From NCBI GenBank assembly GCA_902796965.1, contig CADBRA010000015.1, positions 1-64,000 on the forward strand: a stretch of 64,000 bases of DNA, in the 5' to 3' direction. The notes beneath the pieces were generated by a model, which had not been told where the DNA came from, searched no databases, and saw nothing but the letters and a program-made list of their open reading frames with translations. A program made the translations under genes and the position numbers. Every line of letters begins with the position of its first letter. The stretch's first letter is position 1. The DNA comes from an uncultured Eubacteriales bacterium. GTDB lineage: Bacteria > Bacillota > Clostridia > Peptostreptococcales > Anaerovoracaceae. This document shows, piece after piece, positions 1-8,350 of the stretch.

Positions 1-120
1 AGGCACACGCATTACCTGATCGCCTGTGTGCTCATTATCCTGTGCGCTACTGATAGATAAAAATATACATACCGAGGTTCCTTATGAAATAACCGGAAAA
101 CTTATGACTGTGCTGATTTT

Positions 121-137
121 GTCCGCAGAGCGGTCGT
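121..137 (-). repeat. REP-like palindrome, copy 1
   Basis: Reads GTCCGC-AGA-GCGGTC on the plus strand. One arm position is mismatched. It lies next to the terminator of the aldolase gene. It belongs to a ten-copy intergenic family with 6-base arms and a 3-base loop. Confidence 0.6.
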
Positions 138-140
138 AAG

Positions 141-186
141 AAAAAAGCGCGCTGCCTGATGAATGACAGCGCGCCCGAGTTTTTTA
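141..186 (-). terminator. Rho-independent terminator of the aldolase gene
   Basis: An 8-bp perfect stem (147-154 with 167-174, GCGCGCTG) is followed on the minus strand by six T residues. A second A/T tract on the other side could let it act in both directions. Confidence 0.85.
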
Positions 187-196
187 ATTTTCCCGT

Positions 197-841
197 TTAT
201 TTAACTGCGTTTTCCCAGTCCTTTTTAAAACGCTCAATGCCGTTGTCTGTAAGCGGATGTTTGAACATTTTCTTGAGTACATCATAAGGGATCGTAGCGA
301 TGTCTGAGCCTGCCTTAGCACACTGCATGACATGCATCGGATGCCTGATGCTTGCGGCAATTATTTCCGTCGGTATTCCGTACATCGCAAATATTTCAGC
401 TATATCGGAGACAAGCTTTACTCCGTCCATGCCAATATCGTCGAGACGTCCCACAAACGGACTGACGAACGTAGCACCGGCTCTTGCAGCCAGGAGTGCC
501 TGGTTTGCGGAAAAAATCAGAGTTACATTTGTCTTGATATTCTCGGCTGAAAGGACTGCAACTGCCTTGAGTCCCTCTTCTGTCACAGGGATCTTAATCG
601 TTATGTTACTGTGTATCTTAGCAAGTTCACGTGCTTCTTTGATCATGCCTTCAGCATTGTCCGACATCACCTCTGCGCTGATCGGACCGTTGACGATCTC
701 CGTGATCTCCTTCACGACAGTTTTAAAATCTCTGCCTTCCTTAGCTATAAGACTCGGATTTGTCGTAACGCCGTCAAGTATGCCCCACGACGCTGCTTCT
801 CTGATTTCATCCACATTTGCTGTGTCGATAAAAATTCTCAT
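197..841 (-). CDS. fsa: Transaldolase / fructose-6-phosphate aldolase family protein
   Basis: Class I (Schiff base) aldolase of the short TalC/FSA group, about 214 residues, which is the usual length. It would act in the cytoplasm on fructose 6-phosphate or in the non-oxidative pentose phosphate pathway. The N-terminus carries [10 protein letters not shown] and [11 protein letters not shown], and the Schiff-base lysine is K83 in IKIPVTEEG. The C-terminus IERFKKDWE is typical. The reading frame extends 37 codons upstream, but the ATG at 841 has a GAGAGGAAAG ribosome site and begins the conserved domain, so I start there. It is monocistronic with its own terminator. Sequence alone does not separate FSA from small transaldolase. 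Confidence 0.93.
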   Translation of the reverse strand: MRIFIDTANVDEIREAASWGILDGVTTNPSLIAKEGRDFKTVVKEITEIVNGPISAEVMSDNAEGMIKEARELAKIHSNITIKIPVTEEGLKAVAVLSAENIKTNVTLIFSANQALLAARAGATFVSPFVGRLDDIGMDGVKLVSDIAEIFAMYGIPTEIIAASIRHPMHVMQCAKAGSDIATIPYDVLKKMFKHPLTDNGIERFKKDWENAVK

Positions 842-1312
842 TTTCTTTCCTCTCTCATTTTTAATTGAAATGATTCGCAGCATGCAGCACTTATTTCTGT
901 TAAGCGCCGGCGTGCCAGCATGAATTTCAATTTCCGCGCTTTTTTCGGTCATCCTGCTGTGCGGTACCGCGTGTCCGCTTTAAAGCATACCATCGAAATT
1001 CCGTCTACACCATGATATTCCGCTCAAGTCATATAATCAAGGAAGTATTTCATCCGAATAAAAATTTAATTCTGATTTCTTACTCGCGAAACAACCGTAA
1101 AATATTTTACGCAAGCCATGTCAAACCGCACCTGTTTTCCGGCATTCACAATCGCACGAAATCCCCACAGCAGCGAATACAGCAAAGGTTTCACAAGCTC
1201 TTCGTCAGATCCGCCGGCAGATTCCCGAAAATCTGCATAGCCATCAGAATTCTGAAAAGTTTTATAATTCTGCTGCTCCATGCACATCGGACTACGCATG
1301 CAATCTGAATAT
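842..1312. other. Intergenic, no gene recognised
   Basis: The longest frames here (for example 1066-1299) lack a ribosome site and recognisable composition. I see no repeat family member or RNA motif. The promoter of the aldolase gene must lie at the left end. Confidence 0.5.
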
Positions 1313-1349
1313 AAAAAATCAGGTGACTCTTAAAGGGAGAGCACCTGAT
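1313..1349 (-). terminator. Terminator of the small Cys-rich gene
   Basis: An 8-bp stem (1318-1325 with 1342-1349, ATCAGGTG) is followed on the minus strand by six T residues. It sits 40 bases downstream of the 91-residue gene. Confidence 0.85.
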
Positions 1350-1391
1350 ATTTTAATACTTAATTATAAATCCGTTGAATAACCTCTGTGT

Positions 1392-1667
1392 TTACCACCA
1401 TCCGTCCTCATCGTCGAGGTCAACAGGAGGGTGCGATATATTTACAGCATTTGCGCTCATAACCGTTGCGTCACCCCAGTTCCAGTCTGTACGGTTCTGG
1501 TTGTTCTCCTGAGTGTTTCTCAGGCACGTGTGCTTGCACGATCCGATCGTACAGGCCTGACATATAGGATCGTCAGGATCATGAACCTTAGGCATATAGT
1601 CAGCGCCAGTTGAAATGATAGTGTGATGATCAGTTCTTACGCCTCTGAGAACTCTTCTGTTGTCCAT
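1392..1667 (-). CDS. Small Cys/Trp-rich protein of unknown function
   Basis: I do not recognise this 91-residue protein. The frame opens at 1682, but that ATG overlaps a GGAGG ribosome site which is ideally spaced from the ATG at 1667, so the protein begins MDNRRVLRG. The centre holds a four-cysteine cluster, CQACTIGSCKHTC (C-x2-C-x4-C-x3-C), which could bind zinc or an Fe-S cluster. The C-terminal third is rich in Asn, Asp and Trp and ends DLDDEDGWW. No signal peptide or membrane segment is visible. It stands alone with its own terminator, so it is expressed as a single gene. No maturation enzyme is adjacent, so a RiPP precursor role is only a possibility. Confidence 0.75.
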   Translation of the reverse strand: MDNRRVLRGVRTDHHTIISTGADYMPKVHDPDDPICQACTIGSCKHTCLRNTQENNQNRTDWNWGDATVMSANAVNISHPPVDLDDEDGWW

Positions 1668-1879
1668 AGCTTTTGCCTCCAAATCCTTTGCCGGCAGTAA
1701 TCAATTATTCCGCATGCAGCAGCCGCACTGCCTTTTCTGCTGCCTTTGTTTTCTCTGATATACTTATTTAACCACCGTTATGGGCATATGTCAATAAAAA
1801 AGATGGCTATGCAAATAATTTTTGCGGCAACTATTTTCTATCATTTCAGTAGGAAATGATCTCCGGCATATAATTCTCA

Positions 1880-1896
1880 CGACCGCTCTGTGGACA
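1880..1896 (+). repeat. REP-like palindrome, copy 2
   Basis: Reads GACCGC-TCT-GTGGAC. The arms pair imperfectly. It lies between the small Cys-rich gene and the ABC operon terminator. Confidence 0.5.
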
Positions 1897-1949
1897 AATG
1901 AAAGCACTGCGGCAGAGCCGCCTGACTTTACAGGCCGCTTTTCAAGCGC

Positions 1950-1980
1950 AAAAGGAGCTCCGGCCGATGCCGGAGCTCCT
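1950..1980 (-). terminator. Terminator of the TrpXYZ-like ABC operon
   Basis: A perfect 12-bp stem (1953-1964 with 1969-1980, AGGAGCTCCGGC) with a 4-base loop is followed by only four T residues on the minus strand. It lies 36 bases after the ATPase stop codon. Confidence 0.75.
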
Positions 1981-2015
1981 CGCATTTTCTGATTATTTTA
2001 TCCAGGAGAAAATAT

Positions 2016-2816
2016 TTAGTTTCTTGAAAGCAGAGCCTTGTCGTTTGAAAATTCTTCGCCGCTGATTTCCTCGAATTTTTGAAGCAGATCATCTACTGTA
2101 AGATTTTTCTTTTCTTCGCCTCTTATATCGAGAACTATCTTTCCTTCATTCATCATGATCAGGCGGTTGCCATGAGCGATGGCGTCTCTCATGTTATGCG
2201 TTACCATCATCGCCGTCAGATGCTCTTCGCGTATAATTTTATCAGAAAGATCGAGCACCTTCTTTGCTGTTTTTGGATCGAGCGCTGCGGTATGTTCGTC
2301 AAGAAGCAGAAGCTTCGGTTTTTTCATAGTCGCCATCAGCAATGTGAGTGCCTGGCGCTGGCCTCCCGAAAGAGTCCCGACCTTTACTGACATGCGCGTC
2401 TCAAGACCGAGGTCGAATTCTTTGAGAGCTTCATAATACCGCTCTCTTTCTTCTTTTGTTACACCCCACTTGAAGCTTCTTCTCTGTCCTCTGCGCATTG
2501 CGAGCGCCAGATTTTCATCGATCTGCATAGTCGCAGCTGTTCCTGTCATAGGATCCTGGAATACGCGGCCGAGATATTTCGCCCTTTTGTGTTCTGGAAT
2601 TCCTGTGACATCGATATCGTCGAGGATTATCTGACCTGCATCCACAGGCCAGACTCCTGCTACAGCATTGAGCACTGTGGATTTGCCTGCACCGTTTCCG
2701 CCTATAACTGTGCAGAAATCCCCGTCTTCGAGCGTCAGCGAGATGCCGTTAAGAGCCTTTTTTTCGTTGATCGTGCCTTTGTTGAACGTTTTATATATAT
2801 TCTTTATCTCGAGCAT
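2016..2816 (-). CDS. ABC transporter ATP-binding protein (TrpZ-like)
   Basis: Cytoplasmic ATPase of an importer. Walker A is GGNGAGKST, the signature is LSGGQRQAL, and Walker B is LLLLDEHTAALDP; the DEHTAALDP form is typical of the ATPases paired with PF04392-type binding proteins. Length is 266 residues. The start codon overlaps the permease stop codon by one base (TGATG), and an AAGGAG ribosome site sits 10 bases upstream, so the two genes are translationally coupled. Family knowledge links such systems to tryptophan or tyrosine uptake in streptococci and clostridia; the substrate here is inferred, not seen. Confidence 0.93.
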   Translation of the reverse strand: MLEIKNIYKTFNKGTINEKKALNGISLTLEDGDFCTVIGGNGAGKSTVLNAVAGVWPVDAGQIILDDIDVTGIPEHKRAKYLGRVFQDPMTGTAATMQIDENLALAMRRGQRRSFKWGVTKEERERYYEALKEFDLGLETRMSVKVGTLSGGQRQALTLLMATMKKPKLLLLDEHTAALDPKTAKKVLDLSDKIIREEHLTAMMVTHNMRDAIAHGNRLIMMNEGKIVLDIRGEEKKNLTVDDLLQKFEEISGEEFSNDKALLSRN

Positions 2817-3739
2817 CAGTTCTGAGCTCCTTTCTTAGCGGCCCTTCTGAACGAAGAAATCGACTTTCCGCGCAGATAAGGAACGGCAAGGAATATTGCA
2901 ACGACTATCGCTGAGAAGAGCTTCATGTCCTGTGACGGCAGTCCGAGCCAGAGGACAAACGTAATTACGATGTAATATATAATTGCGCCTACAGCCGCAA
3001 ATATCAGTCTGCCTGCGAAATTAAGATGTTTGCCGAGAACAGCCTCTCCGATAACATCTCCGATGATGACTGCTGCCAGTCCGATGACGATAGCACCTCT
3101 GCCCATGTTTACGTCGGCGTTGCCCTGATACTGAGCTATGAGACCGCCTGACAGTCCTACCAGAGCATTGGAAAGCGACAGACCTACCACTTTTGCTATG
3201 CCTGTGTTTATGCCCTGTGCTCTTGCCATAGCCTGATTACATCCTGTAGCTCTGATCGTCATGCCGTGCTCTGTTCCGAAATACCAGTAAAGAATTACGA
3301 TAATAGCCGCAAGGAAAATCAGTCCTACTCCGATAGATTTGTTAATATAGCGAAGTGAGACCACAAGATTATAGTTATCTATGCTGACAGCCGCGTTTGA
3401 TTTGCCCATTACATTCATATTTATCGAATAGAGCGATATCTGTGTCAGAATTCCGGCCAGGATATCAGGGATACCGAGAACTGTATTCAGGATTCCTGTC
3501 ATAAACCCGGCCGCAAGGCCTGCGATAGTTGAAAATACAAGGGCCATCGCCGGAGACATGCCCTGAAGTATCAGCATGACGGCTACCGCACCTCCAAGGG
3601 CGAGAGATCCGTCGACCGTCAGGTCGGCAAAATCAAGGATTTTAAACGTAATGTAAACTCCTATAGCCATGATGCCCCAGATTATTCCCTGAGCTATCGA
3701 TGGCGGCAGAGCAAGCAGTAATGACGAAAAACTCAGCAT
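2816..3739 (-). CDS. ABC transporter permease (TrpY-like)
   Basis: Integral membrane permease of 307 residues with about eight or nine hydrophobic segments. The N-terminal stretch IWGIMAIGVYITFKILDFAD, followed by LTVDGSLALGGA, is characteristic of permeases that work with PF04392 binding proteins and resembles the branched-chain amino acid permease fold. The ribosome site GGAGGAG precedes the ATG. It is the middle gene of the binding protein-permease-ATPase set. A strong hairpin separates it from the binding-protein gene, so it is probably made at a lower level than that protein. Confidence 0.93.
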   Translation of the reverse strand: MLSFSSLLLALPPSIAQGIIWGIMAIGVYITFKILDFADLTVDGSLALGGAVAVMLILQGMSPAMALVFSTIAGLAAGFMTGILNTVLGIPDILAGILTQISLYSINMNVMGKSNAAVSIDNYNLVVSLRYINKSIGVGLIFLAAIIVILYWYFGTEHGMTIRATGCNQAMARAQGINTGIAKVVGLSLSNALVGLSGGLIAQYQGNADVNMGRGAIVIGLAAVIIGDVIGEAVLGKHLNFAGRLIFAAVGAIIYYIVITFVLWLGLPSQDMKLFSAIVVAIFLAVPYLRGKSISSFRRAAKKGAQN

Positions 3740-3780
3740 TAAACTCCTCCGAATTATAATTTCTATCAGTTACGCAAAAT

Positions 3781-3803
3781 GACGGCAGCGATTTGCTGCC
3801 GTC
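3781..3803 (-). terminator. Internal terminator between binding protein and permease genes
   Basis: A perfect 9-bp stem (3781-3789 with 3795-3803, GACGGCAGC) with a 5-base loop, followed on the minus strand by ATTTTG. It lies in the gap after the binding-protein gene and would let that gene outrun the membrane components. The T tract is short, so readthrough is expected. Confidence 0.65.
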
Positions 3804-3863
3804 TTTTGCAGTTTTCAGCGATATTATACGCTTTAGTTCGATAATTGTAAATTATGCGGACTT

Positions 3864-4895
3864 TTAATTATCTTCTTCCGGTTCGAGAGCTTTATATCCG
3901 TCAGGAACAGTCAGTCCGATAGCTTTTGTTATATCAGGATTATAGAGCTTCGTTACGTTCTTTGCAGTTCCGATCTCGATTGTTCCAGGATCAGTTCCAT
4001 TCAGGAGTATGTCAGCAGCCTGTTCTCCGGCAGCATATCCGATGTCGTGATAATTGATGGAAAGTGTTACAGATCCGCAACCTCTGCAGATTCCCTCTTC
4101 AGCTGCAACTACAGGGATCTTGGCCGGTTCAAGAATATTATTGATGATTTCAGTATTTGATGCCATCGTGTTGTCCGTAGGGATGTAGATAACGTCGCAC
4201 TCACCTGCAGCCTTTGTCGTCACAGACTGAATTTCGTTGGAATCAGCTGCCGAGTATTCCTGATACTTCATTCCAAGCTTGTCAAGTTCCTTCTCTATAT
4301 TCTTGACCTGATATGCGGAGTTAGGTTCAGCCGAACAATAAAGCAAACCTACCTGCTTAGAATCAGGAGCGATTTCTTTTATCATCTGTGCCTGCTGGTC
4401 GAGAGGAGCAAGGTCGGAAGTACCTGTGATATTTTTGCCTGTCTTGCCTGTCCAGTCAGAAATATCAAGTGCTGTAGCATAATCTGTTACAGAAGTTCCT
4501 ACGATAGGAATTGTATCTGTGGCAGCTGCTGCAGCCTGAAGAGCAGATGTAGCGTTTGCCATGATGAGGTCTACACCGTCAGTTACAAAGCCTGAAGCGA
4601 TTGTAGAGCAGTTTGCCTGCTCGCCCTGTGCGTTCTGCAGATCGAACTTGACATTATCTTTGCCGAGCTTGTCCTGAAGGGCTTCCTCGAAGCCTTTTGT
4701 AGCTGCGTCAAGAGCCGGATGCTCAAGCTGCTGTACAATACCGATATTATATACCTTGCCTGAGTTTGATGCCGCCGATGATTCAGCACTTCCGCTCGAT
4801 GATGAACCAGTATTAGAAGATCCGCATCCTGCGAATGTGAACATCGCCATGGCAGCTACGAGCGCTGCTGCCACGATTTTTGTCTGCTTTTTCAT
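3864..4895 (-). CDS. ABC substrate-binding lipoprotein (TrpX-like, PF04392 type)
   Basis: Extracytoplasmic solute-binding protein of 343 residues. A lipoprotein signal peptide ends in the lipobox FAGC (cysteine near residue 24), then comes a Ser/Gly-rich linker. The body shows the family pattern: IGIVQQLEHPALDAA near the start, a central IPIVGTSVTDY, GLLYCSAEPNSAYQ, and DVIYIPTDNTMASN near the hinge. It is the first gene of the importer and has a GGAGG ribosome site. Members of this family with the same gene order bind tryptophan or tyrosine. No T-box or other leader RNA is visible in the 85-base gap upstream. Confidence 0.93.
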   Translation of the reverse strand: MKKQTKIVAAALVAAMAMFTFAGCGSSNTGSSSSGSAESSAASNSGKVYNIGIVQQLEHPALDAATKGFEEALQDKLGKDNVKFDLQNAQGEQANCSTIASGFVTDGVDLIMANATSALQAAAAATDTIPIVGTSVTDYATALDISDWTGKTGKNITGTSDLAPLDQQAQMIKEIAPDSKQVGLLYCSAEPNSAYQVKNIEKELDKLGMKYQEYSAADSNEIQSVTTKAAGECDVIYIPTDNTMASNTEIINNILEPAKIPVVAAEEGICRGCGSVTLSINYHDIGYAAGEQAADILLNGTDPGTIEIGTAKNVTKLYNPDITKAIGLTVPDGYKALEPEEDN

Positions 4896-4980
4896 ATTCT
4901 TTTTCCTCCAAAAATAATTACTAATGCAGAAATGGCTTTTACGCGGTTATACGATTATGCATTAAAGTGCAGCCGCGTTT

Positions 4981-5016
4981 AAAAAAGAGCGCCTGCTCGT
5001 CTGAGCGGGCGCTCTT
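4981..5016 (-). terminator. Terminator of the dehydrogenase gene
   Basis: A 14-bp stem (4985-4998 with 5003-5016, one mismatch) is followed on the minus strand by six T residues. It lies 70 bases past the stop codon of the isocitrate dehydrogenase-like gene. Confidence 0.88.
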
Positions 5017-5087
5017 CTTACGCCTATGTATTTATTATAGTTCTCTGAATCGATATGTCAACAGTTTATGAAGAAAATGTAATTTAT

Positions 5088-6242
5088 TTACAGTTTAGAA
5101 ACGGTATCCATTATATAATCTGCGTATTCTTCACTTGTAGCACCTGTGCTGCGGCCTGTGAGAACTACTTTCTTTTCCTCTGTCGAGCATATGTAAAGAG
5201 CCCTTTCGAGCTTTTCTGCCTTTTCCTGATATCCTATGTGGTTTAAAAGCATTGCTGCAGCTTTGATAATTGAGCTCGGATCTGCATAGATCTCGCGTCC
5301 CTCTTTTACCATTCTCGGCGCAGAGCCATGTATTGCTTCAAACATCGCGTATTTTTTGCCGATGTTCGCGCTTCCTGCCGTGCCTACGCCGCCCTGTATC
5401 TCTGCAGCTTCATCCGTAATGATGTCTCCGTAAAGGTTCGGAAGGACTACAACCTGGAAATCTCTTCTGCGTGCCTCGTCAAGAAGCTTTGCAGTCATAA
5501 TGTCTATGTACCAGTCATCTGCCTGAATATCAGGATATTCCTCAGCAATTTTGTAGAACGTATCGAGGAATCTGCCATCCGTAGTTTTTATGATATTAGC
5601 CTTAGTAACGGCTGTAACGCGCGTCCTGCCGTTCGCCTTTGCATTCTCGAATGCCGCTCTTATGATTCTGTCACAGCCTGGCTGAGTTGCTACCGTGAAG
5701 TCGATGCACAGGTCATCGTTTATCGTAACGCCTTCCTTTCCTATAGCATATCCGCCTTCTGTATTTTCTCTGTAGAACATCCAGTCAATGCCGAGTTCAG
5801 GAATTTTTACAGGGCGTACATTTGCAAAAAGATCAAGCTCTTTTCTGAGCGCTACATTTGCCGATTCCACGTTTGGCCATTCGTCGCCTTTTCTCGGAGT
5901 CGTAGTCGGGCCCTTAAGGATTACATCGCATTTTTTTATTTCCTCAAGAACCGCCGGAGGAACTGCTGCCAGTTCTGCCGCTCTGCGCTCGATCGTAAGG
6001 CCCTCAATGTCCCTGATCTCAATGCGTCCACTCTCTATATCGTCCTTTAGCAGATATCTGAGAATTCTCTCCGCCTGGTGTGTGATCGAAGGACCGATTC
6101 CGTCTCCTCCGCACACGCCTATTATGATATGATCTTTATTCTTGTAATCTACGAAGTCACCCTCTGCCTTGAGCGCTGCTATTCTGTCGAGCTGAGCTTC
6201 AACGAGAGCGGTGAATTTTTCTTTTGCTTCTTCGATGTTCAT
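5088..6242 (-). CDS. Isocitrate/isopropylmalate dehydrogenase family protein, isocitrate type likely
   Basis: Cytoplasmic metal- and NAD(P)-dependent beta-decarboxylating dehydrogenase, 384 residues. Motifs in order: GVCGGDGIGPSI, SANVALRKELDLFANVRPV, the tyrosine motif YRENTEG, the lysine motif TKANIIKTTDG, the metal-binding LPNLYGDIITDEAA and the cofactor loop EAIHGSAPR. The Ser-x-Asn before LRK is the pattern of isocitrate rather than isopropylmalate enzymes, so I favour isocitrate dehydrogenase of the NAD type. The frame is open to 6296, but the ATG at 6242 has an AAAGGA site and precedes the conserved NIEEAKEKF. It stands alone with its own terminator; no leu or citrate synthase gene is beside it. 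Confidence 0.88.
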   Translation of the reverse strand: MNIEEAKEKFTALVEAQLDRIAALKAEGDFVDYKNKDHIIIGVCGGDGIGPSITHQAERILRYLLKDDIESGRIEIRDIEGLTIERRAAELAAVPPAVLEEIKKCDVILKGPTTTPRKGDEWPNVESANVALRKELDLFANVRPVKIPELGIDWMFYRENTEGGYAIGKEGVTINDDLCIDFTVATQPGCDRIIRAAFENAKANGRTRVTAVTKANIIKTTDGRFLDTFYKIAEEYPDIQADDWYIDIMTAKLLDEARRRDFQVVVLPNLYGDIITDEAAEIQGGVGTAGSANIGKKYAMFEAIHGSAPRMVKEGREIYADPSSIIKAAAMLLNHIGYQEKAEKLERALYICSTEEKKVVLTGRSTGATSEEYADYIMDTVSKL

Positions 6243-6769
6243 ATTTGTCCTTTCCATGAATCTGTGCGGCAGGATGCCGCGCCTTGCAGAAAACAAAATT
6301 CCATATGTGCAGCGTCAGAAGACGCTCCGCAGCCAGCTACGTTTTTTGCACCATACAAACTAGATTATACTCCGCCACACATGCAATGTGCGGAATTGAA
6401 TACAAAAAAGACAATTATTCCTTATGGAAATTCATCCTTATTTCACGCTGAAATTATATTATTTTTCCATCTGCGGTATCACACAGATACCGGTTAATAA
6501 GCCCGTTATAGTCACGCTCTGAAAGAATCGCATCCGCATGGAATCACACAGCTGCGCTTAAATCAATTCAGTCTTTACAAAACTCATGAACCGGCAGTCT
6601 CTGCTCATGTACAGGGAATATAATGAGTACGCCGGCCCTGTGTCCTGCGCTGTCAAGCTTTATACACAGTTTGTTCACCGATACATGGTCTTTACTTTCT
6701 GAACTGCACAGTTTTGATGAATCCGGACGCATTCTGTCAAATGCGCGTGTCACACATGTGCCCTGAAAA
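6243..6769. other. Intergenic, no gene recognised
   Basis: About 530 bases without a supported gene. The frame at 6568-6783 runs into the rpsI terminator and has no ribosome site. No repeat-family copy was found. Confidence 0.5.
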
Positions 6770-6804
6770 TTAAAAAGACGCACTCCGCAGAAGCAGAATG
6801 CGCC
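6770..6804 (-). terminator. Terminator of the rplM-rpsI operon
   Basis: A 12-bp stem with three G-U pairs (6777-6788 with 6793-6804) and a 4-base loop is followed on the minus strand by five T residues, then AATTTT. Confidence 0.85.
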
Positions 6805-6841
6805 TTGAAAATCTGAAATAGTGAGCAGATGAACTCTCTTA

Positions 6842-7234
6842 TTATCTCTTTGAGAACTGTGATGCTCTTCTTGCCTTTTTGAGGCCGTATTTCTTTCTTT
6901 CCTTCATTCTCGGGTCTCTTGTGAGGAATCCCGCAGCCTTGAGAGCAGGTCTGTTCTCAGGATCAGCCTCAAGCAGAGCCCTTGATACGCCGTGGCGGAG
7001 AGCGCCTGCCTGTCCTGTAGTGCCGCCGCCGTCCACGAGAGCGATGACGTCGAACTTGCCTTCAGTTCCAGTTACCTCGAAAGGACGCTTAACCTCTCTC
7101 TTGAGGTTTTCAAGAGGGAAATATTCGTCGAGATCTTTCTTATTTACAGTTATCTTGCCTGTACCAGGGATGAGTCTTACTCTGGCTACGGCTTTCTTTC
7201 TTCTGCCTGTTCCGATATATACTGTCTTGGCCAT
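6842..7234 (-). CDS. rpsI: 30S ribosomal protein S9
   Basis: S9 lies in the head of the small subunit, and its C-terminal tail reaches the P-site tRNA. The 130 residues match the family: [16 protein letters not shown] at the N-terminus, [20 protein letters not shown] in the middle and the conserved tail ending RRASQFSKR. The start has a GGGAGGAG ribosome site. It follows rplM by 19 bases, the usual bacterial rplM-rpsI order, and shares its promoter. Confidence 0.99.
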   Translation of the reverse strand: MAKTVYIGTGRRKKAVARVRLIPGTGKITVNKKDLDEYFPLENLKREVKRPFEVTGTEGKFDVIALVDGGGTTGQAGALRHGVSRALLEADPENRPALKAAGFLTRDPRMKERKKYGLKKARRASQFSKR

Positions 7235-7253
7235 TGTTTATACTCCTCCCTTC

Positions 7254-7685
7254 TTAGAATTCCCAGATTTCCGGCTTCTGTGCAGCATGCTTGTGCTCAG
7301 GTCCTGCATAAACCTTGAGCTTCTTGTACATCTGTCTGCCAAGTCTGCCGTTAGGCATCATGCCTTTTACAGCGTGTCTGATGATTTCTTCAGGGTTCTT
7401 TTCCTGCATCTTTTCAAAAGTCACTTCACGGAGTCCGCCCGGATAACCAGTGTGTCTCTTGTAGATCTTTTCTTTTCTCTTCTTGCCTGTAACTTCAACC
7501 TTTTCAGCGTTGATGATGATTACATAATCGCCTGTATCAACGTGAGGCGTGTAAATAGGCTTTTTCTTTCCTCTGAGGATAGACGCCGCTTCGGAAGCGA
7601 GTCTGCCAAGAGTCTTGCCCTCGGCATCGAGAACGTACCATTTTCTCTCGATTTCCTGAGGCTTCGCGATATAAGATGAACTCAT
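7254..7685 (-). CDS. rplM: 50S ribosomal protein L13
   Basis: Early-assembling 23S rRNA-binding protein of the large subunit, 143 residues. Typical features are the segment [19 protein letters not shown], the loop [15 protein letters not shown], the basic [15 protein letters not shown] and [27 protein letters not shown] ribosome site precedes the ATG. It is the first gene of the rplM-rpsI operon, behind an approximately 180-nt leader and a consensus promoter at 7871-7899. Confidence 0.99.
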   Translation of the reverse strand: MSSSYIAKPQEIERKWYVLDAEGKTLGRLASEAASILRGKKKPIYTPHVDTGDYVIIINAEKVEVTGKKRKEKIYKRHTGYPGGLREVTFEKMQEKNPEEIIRHAVKGMMPNGRLGRQMYKKLKVYAGPEHKHAAQKPEIWEF

Positions 7686-7864
7686 TAAAAACCTCCCGGC
7701 CTACTAAGATAGCAGAACTATCGTTTTCGACCATAATAAATTAACAACTGTCCGGCCACGGCCGGTCCCTCCCAGCCTGCACCGTAAGTAAACGCTTCTA
7801 TGAGCTGAATACTCTTTAATAGTGCGTTTTGCGCACAAAAAAGCACAGCATTTCACTGCACAAT
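7686..7864 (-). promoter_or_regulatory. Structured leader of rplM (possible L13 autoregulatory leader)
   Basis: From the predicted start near 7864 the leader is about 180 nt, long for a ribosomal operon. Visible hairpins are GTGCAG/CTGTGC followed by six T (7837-7861, terminator-like and right at the 5' end), GTGCG/CGCAC, GACCGGCC/GGCCGGAC and GATAG/CTATC close to the ribosome site. Many Firmicutes have an L13-responsive leader here; I cannot match the consensus by eye, so the assignment is tentative. Confidence 0.4.
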
Positions 7865-7870
7865 ACCGTG

Positions 7871-7899
7871 ATTATACATTTCGCAGAGAGCATTGTCAA
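7871..7899 (-). promoter_or_regulatory. Sigma-A promoter of rplM-rpsI
   Basis: TTGACA (7894-7899), a 17-base spacer and TATAAT (7871-7876), all read on the minus strand, are a perfect consensus match. This fits the high expression of ribosomal protein genes. Confidence 0.9.
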
Positions 7900-7960
7900 T
7901 AAAATTCCGAGTCGCATATAAAAAATATAAAAAATATTTTCGGAAAATGATGTATGATCC

Positions 7961-7976
7961 GACCGCTCCGCGGACA
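7961..7976 (+). repeat. REP-like palindrome, copy 3
   Basis: Reads GACCGC-TCC-GCGGAC, with one mismatch in the arms. It lies between the rplM promoter and the long repeat A. Confidence 0.6.
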
Positions 7977-8049
7977 GATAAACGCGTTACATCCGGTATC
8001 CTGCCTGATCGGCCGGCGCCTGAGATGAAACGAGAGCTGCCCATAATCT

Positions 8050-8254
8050 AAAGGTAATCAGCTTCTGTGATGCGCTTGCGCACAACCGTTTAAGAAATTT
8101 GATATTTAAAGGCTCCATCTATTGTCAGGCAGCCCTTATCCCTGCAAATGAGCTCAACTCATATCTTCCGTATATGATACGCACATCAAAAACGCTGTTT
8201 TTAAGGCAGACATCCCGCCGCCTGAATGTAATGGTTTTACGGCTGTCTATTTAT
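8050..8254 (+). repeat. Approximately 200-nt dispersed element, copy A
   Basis: It aligns over its whole length with 17808-18015 (B) and 46003-46206 (C). Shared blocks in order are CTTnTG, a small hairpin (TGCGCTTGCGCA here), TTTAAGAAATTTGATATTTAAA, a central GTCAGGCAG and a right end GGCTGTCTATTTATAAAA. The open frames inside it contain stops relative to copy B. The strand given is the one on which I aligned the copies; the direction of any transcription is not known. It may be a structured RNA or a decayed mobile element. Confidence 0.6.
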
Positions 8255-8322
8255 AAAAACTCCGGCAGTGCACAGAGTCCGCCGCCCGCCAATTGCGCGC
8301 TTTTCTCTGCTGTCTGCCGGAG
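8255..8322 (-). terminator. Terminator of the tyrS operon
   Basis: A 9-bp stem CTCCGGCAG/CTGCCGGAG (8260-8268 with 8314-8322) closes a 63-nt structured region. On the minus strand it is followed by TTTTTATA. The loop side adds further partial pairing. Confidence 0.75.
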
Positions 8323-8350
8323 CATAGCATTCTCAATTTGCTTTTATATT

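Noticed and set aside
300-923. 207-codon plus-strand frame opposite the aldolase gene
   Set aside because: Antisense shadow. The minus frame is a complete known enzyme with a ribosome site and terminator.
1066-1299. 77-codon minus frame in the gap after the aldolase gene
   Set aside because: No ribosome site and no recognisable pattern.
6568-6783. 71-codon minus frame before the rpsI terminator
   Set aside because: No ribosome site, and it runs into the terminator stem; composition is not protein-like.
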